A stretch of DNA of 64,000 nucleotides from Hydrogeniiclostridium mannosilyticum (GTDB lineage Bacteria; Bacillota; Clostridia; Oscillospirales; Acutalibacteraceae), in assembly GCF_003268275.1 (NCBI RefSeq), contig NZ_QLYR01000008.1:1-64000 (forward strand). The letters run 5' to 3'. The position numbers and the translations under genes are program-made. Positions 59,555 through 64,000 of this stretch are shown here, piece after piece (position 1 is the stretch's first letter; every line of letters begins with the position of its first letter). The notes under the pieces were generated by a model that saw only the letters and a program-made list of their open reading frames with translations, had not been told where the DNA came from and made no database searches.

Positions 59555-60627
59555 AGCTGGCCTCCTCCGATCAGATGAATAAATTTGTCAAAGAGAAATC
59601 CGGTGTCGAGCGGGCCCGGAGAAGCCTCAGGATGGAACTGCACCGAAAAGACCTTGCCGTTTTTATAGGTCAGGCCTTCCACGCTTTGATCATTCATGCT
59701 GACAAAGCTGACATCGGCAACCGCCGGATCCACCGTGCCGGCGTCAACGACAAAGCCATGATTTTGCGAGGTAATGTAAACCCGGCTTGTCTGTAGGTCT
59801 TTTACCGGGTGGTTAATACCCCGATGTCCATATTTTAACCGATACGTGCTTGCGCCCTTCGCCAGGGCCATCAGCTGGTGTCCAAGGCAGATGGCAAACG
59901 TCGGAATACCGTAGTCATAAACCTTTTTCAGTTCCTGAATTGCCTTTGTGCAGGCTGTCGGGTCGCCCGGTCCATTGCTCAGCATGATCCCATCCGGGTT
60001 AAAAGCCAGCATATCTTCAAAATTCGCGTCATACGGGAAACACTTTACCGTACAGCCGCGCTTCACCAGAGAACGGACGATGTTCAGCTTTACACCGTAA
60101 TCCGCCAGGGCGACCCGGATTTTTCCATCCCCATACACCTTTCCGCCATTGCAGCTGACTTCCGGGACGTGGGACTTCAGCGCAAAATCTCTGATTTTCT
60201 GCTGCATAGCGGCGGTATCAATATTCTCGCCATAGCAGATCATCCCCTTCATCGTCCCGCTCTCACGCAAAATCCGGGTCAGGGCCCGGGTATCCAGGCC
60301 ATACATGCCCGGAATTTTATTTTGCTTAAGATAAGTGTCAAGAGAAAGATCGCAGCGAAAATTGCTGGCAAGCCCGGAAACTGAGTGTACAATAAAGGCG
60401 CCGAGCCACGGCCGGGTAGATTCCGCGTCATCATAGCAAATCCCATAGTTCCCCATCAGCGGAAAGGTCATGACCACTCCCTGCCCGGCATAAGAAGGGT
60501 CTGTCAAAAGCTCTGTGTAGCCGCACATAGCAGAATTAAATACAACCTCACAAAGAACGTCGTGTTCGTAGCCGAACCCGACGCCTTCAAAAGTCTTTCC
60601 GTTTTCCAGCATTAGCAATGCCTTCAT
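59551..60627 (-). CDS. carA: Carbamoyl-phosphate synthase small subunit
   Basis: 358 residues, the glutaminase subunit. N-terminal CPSase small domain (LMLENGKTFEGVGFG) and a class I amidotransferase domain with nucleophile Cys in FAICLGHQLMA and His in VQFHPEASPGP. First gene of the pyrimidine/purine cluster, with its promoter 120 bp upstream. ATG 60627 has GGTGG 5 bp upstream. Confidence 0.97.
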   Translation of the reverse strand: MKALLMLENGKTFEGVGFGYEHDVLCEVVFNSAMCGYTELLTDPSYAGQGVVMTFPLMGNYGICYDDAESTRPWLGAFIVHSVSGLASNFRCDLSLDTYLKQNKIPGMYGLDTRALTRILRESGTMKGMICYGENIDTAAMQQKIRDFALKSHVPEVSCNGGKVYGDGKIRVALADYGVKLNIVRSLVKRGCTVKCFPYDANFEDMLAFNPDGIMLSNGPGDPTACTKAIQELKKVYDYGIPTFAICLGHQLMALAKGASTYRLKYGHRGINHPVKDLQTSRVYITSQNHGFVVDAGTVDPAVADVSFVSMNDQSVEGLTYKNGKVFSVQFHPEASPGPLDTGFLFDKFIHLIGGGQL

Positions 60628-60712
60628 TCAACCACCATCCATCTTTTAAAATCAAGCCGGGCAGCGGTGAGACGCCTCTCCAGCAAACCTACAAACGACC
60701 GCGAACAGAACC

Positions 60713-60736
60713 CATCGGCTTCAACGCCCGCCGATG
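60713..60736 (-). promoter_or_regulatory. Hairpin in the carA leader
   Basis: CATCGGC (60713-60719) / GCCGATG (60730-60736) forms a 7-bp stem shortly after the transcription start. Nearby GGAGAGGC (minus strand) is only vaguely similar to a PyrR-binding loop. No terminator follows, so a role in attenuation is not supported. Confidence 0.3.
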
Positions 60737-60753
60737 CTTGTCCTTTTTACATT

Positions 60754-60782
60754 ATTATATCAAATTATAATGGAACCGTCAA
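60754..60782 (-). promoter_or_regulatory. Promoter of the carA-carB-pur-glmS-guaA cluster
   Basis: Minus strand TTGACG (60777-60782), 17-bp spacer, perfect TATAAT (60754-60759). The -35 overlaps the last codons of dapF. Confidence 0.75.
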
Positions 60783-61593
60783 AGACAAATTCCGCTCCGC
60801 CTTCCATATATACCGTGCCGTCCAAAGCCCAGTCGATCCTCAGGTCCCCGCCCAGCAGATGCACCAGTACACTGCGCTGTGCACGGCCCGTAAGAGCCGC
60901 AGCGACGGCAGAAGCACATGCCCCTGTACCGCAGGCCATCGTCTCGCCGGACCCGCGCTCCCAGACGCGCATCTCCAGTTCATCCGGCGAAATTACGCGA
61001 ATGAACTCTACGTTTGTCTTCTGAGGAAACCAGGGGTGGTTCTCAATCGCCCTGCCTACGCGCTCAACCGGGGCAGCAGCAGGATTTTCCACAAACAGCA
61101 CCGTGTGCGGGTTTCCCATTGAAACGCACACGCCATGGTACAGTACGCCATCCACCTCAAGCGGCAGGTCCTGCGCCGAGGCCCCCTCCGGCGGTAGCAC
61201 GGGAAGCTCGGCGGCGTCCAAGCCGGGCTTACCCATGTCAACCTGAATAGACTTCACACAACCGTTCGCTGTATTTAAATGAAGCTCCTTGATTCCGCTC
61301 AGGGTCTCAATTTGCAGGCAATCCTTTTTTACAATCCCTTTTTCATAGAGGTACTTTCCCACACAACGAATCCCGTTCCCGCACATCATAGCCCGGGAGC
61401 CGTCGGCATTATATAGATCCATCATCGCATCCGCCTGTTCAGAGGGGCGAATCAAGATCAGCCCGTCCGAGCCAATGCCAAAATGGCGGTCGCTGAGCCG
61501 CACCGCCAGCTCCTCCGGATGGGGTACGTACTCTTCAAAACAGTTCACATAAATATAATCGTTGCCAATGCCCTGCATTTTGGTGAAATTCAT
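60760..61593 (-). CDS. dapF: Diaminopimelate epimerase
   Basis: 277 residues. Interconverts LL- and meso-diaminopimelate for lysine and peptidoglycan, without a cofactor. The two active-site cysteines are in MCGNGIRC (about 72) and ACGTGACA (about 220), each in its own half of the duplicated fold. ATG 61593 has GGAGG 6 bp upstream. It lies 19 bp after glnA, so it should be transcribed from the glnA promoter and share its control. Confidence 0.96.
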   Translation of the reverse strand: MNFTKMQGIGNDYIYVNCFEEYVPHPEELAVRLSDRHFGIGSDGLILIRPSEQADAMMDLYNADGSRAMMCGNGIRCVGKYLYEKGIVKKDCLQIETLSGIKELHLNTANGCVKSIQVDMGKPGLDAAELPVLPPEGASAQDLPLEVDGVLYHGVCVSMGNPHTVLFVENPAAAPVERVGRAIENHPWFPQKTNVEFIRVISPDELEMRVWERGSGETMACGTGACASAVAAALTGRAQRSVLVHLLGGDLRIDWALDGTVYMEGGAEFVFDGSIII

Positions 61594-61612
61594 GGGTAAC
61601 CTCCGTGCAAAC

Positions 61613-62944
61613 TCAGAACTTATTTAGGTATTTCTCAATCTCCCATTGCGAAACCCGGGTAGAATACTCATTCCACTCTTTTTCCTTCGCCTCGGTATAT
61701 TTTTCATACACATGGTCGCCAAGCGTCTCCTTCATAAAGGGATCGGCTTTCATAAGAATAACGGCTTCACGCAGCGTGGAAGGCAAATTTTCTATTCCGT
61801 TTACCACGCGGTCTTCCTCTGTCATATCATAAATATTCGCGGAAACAGAAGCCGGAGGCATGAGGTCCTCTCGGATTCCTTCCAGGCCGGCCGCCAACAG
61901 AACCGCCAGCTCCAAATAAGGGTTGCAGGCCGGGTCGGGCGAACGCAGCTCAACACGCGTGCCCATGCCGCGGCTGGCCGGCACACGGATCAGCGCACTG
62001 CGGTTGCTCTCCGTCCAGGCGATGTAACAGGGCGCCTCATAACCGGGCACCAGCCGTTTATAGGAGTTTACCAGCGGGTTCGTAATGGCGCACATGCCCT
62101 GGATGTGCTTCAAAATCCCCGCAATGAAATTATAGGCAATACGGCTCAGGCCGTTGGGGGAGTCCGGGTCATAAAAGGCGTTTTTACCATCCTTAAAAAG
62201 GCTCATGTTGGTATGCATACCAGACCCCGCCTGCCCGAACAAAGGCTTTGGCATAAACGTAGCGCAAAGGCCGTGGGAATCCGCAGCGGATTTCACCACC
62301 ATTTTAAAGGTCAAAATATTATCTGCCGCACTCAGCGCCTCACTGTACTTAAAGTCAATCTCATGCTGAGCGACTGCGCATTCATGGTGGGAGGCCTCGA
62401 TTTCAAACCCCATATCCTCCAAAGTCAGGCAAATATCCCGGCGGCAGCTTTCACCGACATCGGACGGGCCCATGTCAAAATAGCCGGCCGCGTCATAGGT
62501 GTTGGTCGTCGGGTGGCCGTACTCATCGGTATTGAAGAGGAAAAACTCGCACTCAGGGCCCACGTTAAAGCGGTAGCCCATATCAGCAGCCTCCTGAAGG
62601 GTTTTGCGCAGCAAATAGCGGGGGTCCCCCTCAAACGGCGTGCCGTCCGGCTTATAAACATCGCAGATCAAGCGGGCAATATGCCCGTGCTGGTGGTGCC
62701 AGGGCAAAATGCAGAAGGTGTCCAGATCCGGCCGCAAATACATATCGGACTCCTCAATCCTGACAAAGCCTTCAATAGAGGAACCGTCAAACATACACTG
62801 GTTATCCAGCGCCTTTTGTGCCTGGCTTCTTGTGATGGCCACATTTTTCAGGGAACCAAAAATATCGGTGAATTGCAGCCGAATAAATTTGACGTCGTTT
62901 TCTTCCAGTAGTCTTAATACATCTTCTTTCGTATACGATGGCAT
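61613..62944 (-). CDS. glnA: Glutamine synthetase, type I-alpha
   Basis: 443 residues. Main ammonia-assimilating enzyme. The short length without the 25-residue insertion of the beta class means no adenylylation. Arg62 in [11 protein letters not shown] is the residue through which the Bacillus enzyme is feedback-inhibited by glutamine and talks to GlnR/TnrA. Active-site blocks: [24 protein letters not shown], and [14 protein letters not shown] 62944 has AGGAGG about 10 bp upstream. Preceded by a promoter and a leader terminator. Confidence 0.97.
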   Translation of the reverse strand: MPSYTKEDVLRLLEENDVKFIRLQFTDIFGSLKNVAITRSQAQKALDNQCMFDGSSIEGFVRIEESDMYLRPDLDTFCILPWHHQHGHIARLICDVYKPDGTPFEGDPRYLLRKTLQEAADMGYRFNVGPECEFFLFNTDEYGHPTTNTYDAAGYFDMGPSDVGESCRRDICLTLEDMGFEIEASHHECAVAQHEIDFKYSEALSAADNILTFKMVVKSAADSHGLCATFMPKPLFGQAGSGMHTNMSLFKDGKNAFYDPDSPNGLSRIAYNFIAGILKHIQGMCAITNPLVNSYKRLVPGYEAPCYIAWTESNRSALIRVPASRGMGTRVELRSPDPACNPYLELAVLLAAGLEGIREDLMPPASVSANIYDMTEEDRVVNGIENLPSTLREAVILMKADPFMKETLGDHVYEKYTEAKEKEWNEYSTRVSQWEIEKYLNKF

Positions 62945-63030
62945 ACTAAAAATTCCTCCTATTGTATAAGTTCTTCAAAGAACCGGCAGACAAGCATACA
63001 GCCAAAATCCAGCCTAAACCGTTACTTTGG

Positions 63031-63079
63031 TGTAAATAAAAATAACAAGGCCGCTCTGCTGACAGAACCTCCTTGTTAT
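63031..63079 (-). terminator. Terminator hairpin in the glnA leader (attenuator candidate)
   Basis: ATAACAAGG / CCTTGTTAT (63079-63071 and 63050-63042 on the minus strand), with an inner TTCTG-TCAG-CAGAG hairpin, followed by ATTTTTATTT. It starts about 20 nt after the predicted transcription start and lies 90 bp before glnA, so transcription must read through it to express glnA. Confidence 0.7.
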
Positions 63080-63104
63080 GATTTCTATATAATATTTTAC
63101 ATTT

Positions 63105-63133
63105 ATTTTATTATATCTGCCATAGCGTGTCAA
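63105..63133 (-). promoter_or_regulatory. glnA promoter
   Basis: Minus strand perfect TTGACA (63128-63133), 17-bp spacer, TAAAAT (63105-63110). 63134-63480 between glnA and gdhA shows no further gene. Confidence 0.75.
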
Positions 63134-63505
63134 CATTTTTTCTGTTTCTTGGCACGATTTATCTGAATGCACAAAAAAAGAAGAATTTGCTCTCAATTTC
63201 CGTCTGTTTCCTTTTTATGCAATATTTAAAACAAAACTTGCATTTTGCCCATTTTCCCGCCCACCCGGATGCAAGAGGCTGCCCAAAGCAGGAGGCCGCG
63301 GCAAGCCCGCAGGCCCATAGTCCGGTTCCACCGTCAATAAGCCGTATAACCATCCTGCCTGTTCAAAAAAAGAGTCGTAAGAAGCCGCTGGTTATCTGAT
63401 AAAACGGTCTTTCGCCAAAGCTTTATTTTTTTTTCGGAAACGATTGTTTTTTGAATAATTTTGTGATAAACTTGTAAACAGTAAGAATTTACATCAAAAT
63501 ATTAA

Positions 63506-64000
<495 letters not shown>

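Noticed and set aside
58208-59578. Long plus-strand frame (456 codons) opposite carB
   Set aside because: Shadow of the carB coding sequence; it lacks a ribosome site and any recognisable motif.
60628-60746. PyrR-type attenuator before carA
   Set aside because: GGAGAGGC resembles only part of a PyrR-binding loop, and there is no terminator in the leader.
61646-62911. Long plus-strand frame (421 codons) opposite glnA
   Set aside because: Shadow of the conserved glnA reading frame; no start signal.

Overview
The window reads as a chromosomal segment of a spore-forming Clostridia-type Firmicute, probably near the Oscillospiraceae/Ruminococcaceae. The reasons are a spoIIAA-spoIIAB-sigF operon, a T-box leader on valS, a class I-alpha glutamine synthetase with the Bacillus-type feedback arginine, strong Shine-Dalgarno sites, and many intrinsic terminators in a genome of roughly balanced base composition. 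The genus cannot be fixed from the sequence alone.

Layout. 1-486: a strong promoter and rRNA-type leader point left off the window edge, so an rRNA operon very probably starts just outside; divergent from it is metA (homoserine O-acetyltransferase) with a structured leader. 1.6-2.7 kb: an AT-rich stretch with a D,D-carboxypeptidase-like protein. 2.8-6.1 kb: a leftward operon with a secreted papain-fold peptidase-like protein followed by four related small lipoproteins or membrane-anchored proteins. 6.3-12.3 kb: spoIIA operon, folC, and valS behind a T-box. 12.3-25 kb: Na/Pi cotransporter, phosphoesterase, cysteine-synthase-like enzyme, HTH-SdpI fusion, an M50 protease pair, nrdR, a sugar isomerase-like protein, a UroD-family protein, a LysR regulator divergent from a two-gene chromate-type transporter, and a HAD phosphatase. 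24.8-35.4 kb: two glycoside hydrolases, a methyltransferase, a DmpA-type peptidase, a HAD-HD fusion, an AraC regulator and a second UroD-family protein.

35.4-36.2 kb holds two small genes and what looks like a separate short transcript: a consensus promoter inside an 8-bp palindrome, about 80 nt of RNA, and an intrinsic terminator.

36238-49091 is an integrated mobile element of about 12.8 kb, flanked by a 13-bp direct repeat (CTTATTCCCACTC) that is the 3' end of guaA. The original guaA terminator now lies at the far end of the element. Its right half carries integrase, excisionase, XRE regulator, MobC-like protein, MOBV-type relaxase and a frameshifted RepA-like ATPase. Its left half is a leftward defence cluster: RHH-C5 DNA methyltransferase, EcoRII-type endonuclease, Vsr, a Shedu (DUF4263) nuclease and an AIPR protein.

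49-64 kb: a leftward nucleotide and amino-acid cluster (glnA-dapF, then carA-carB-purC-purB-purA-glmS-guaA), with gdhA starting rightward at the right edge. glnA has its own promoter and an intrinsic terminator in its leader; glnA and gdhA together give the two ammonia-assimilation routes. All assignments are by reading motifs; no database search was run.
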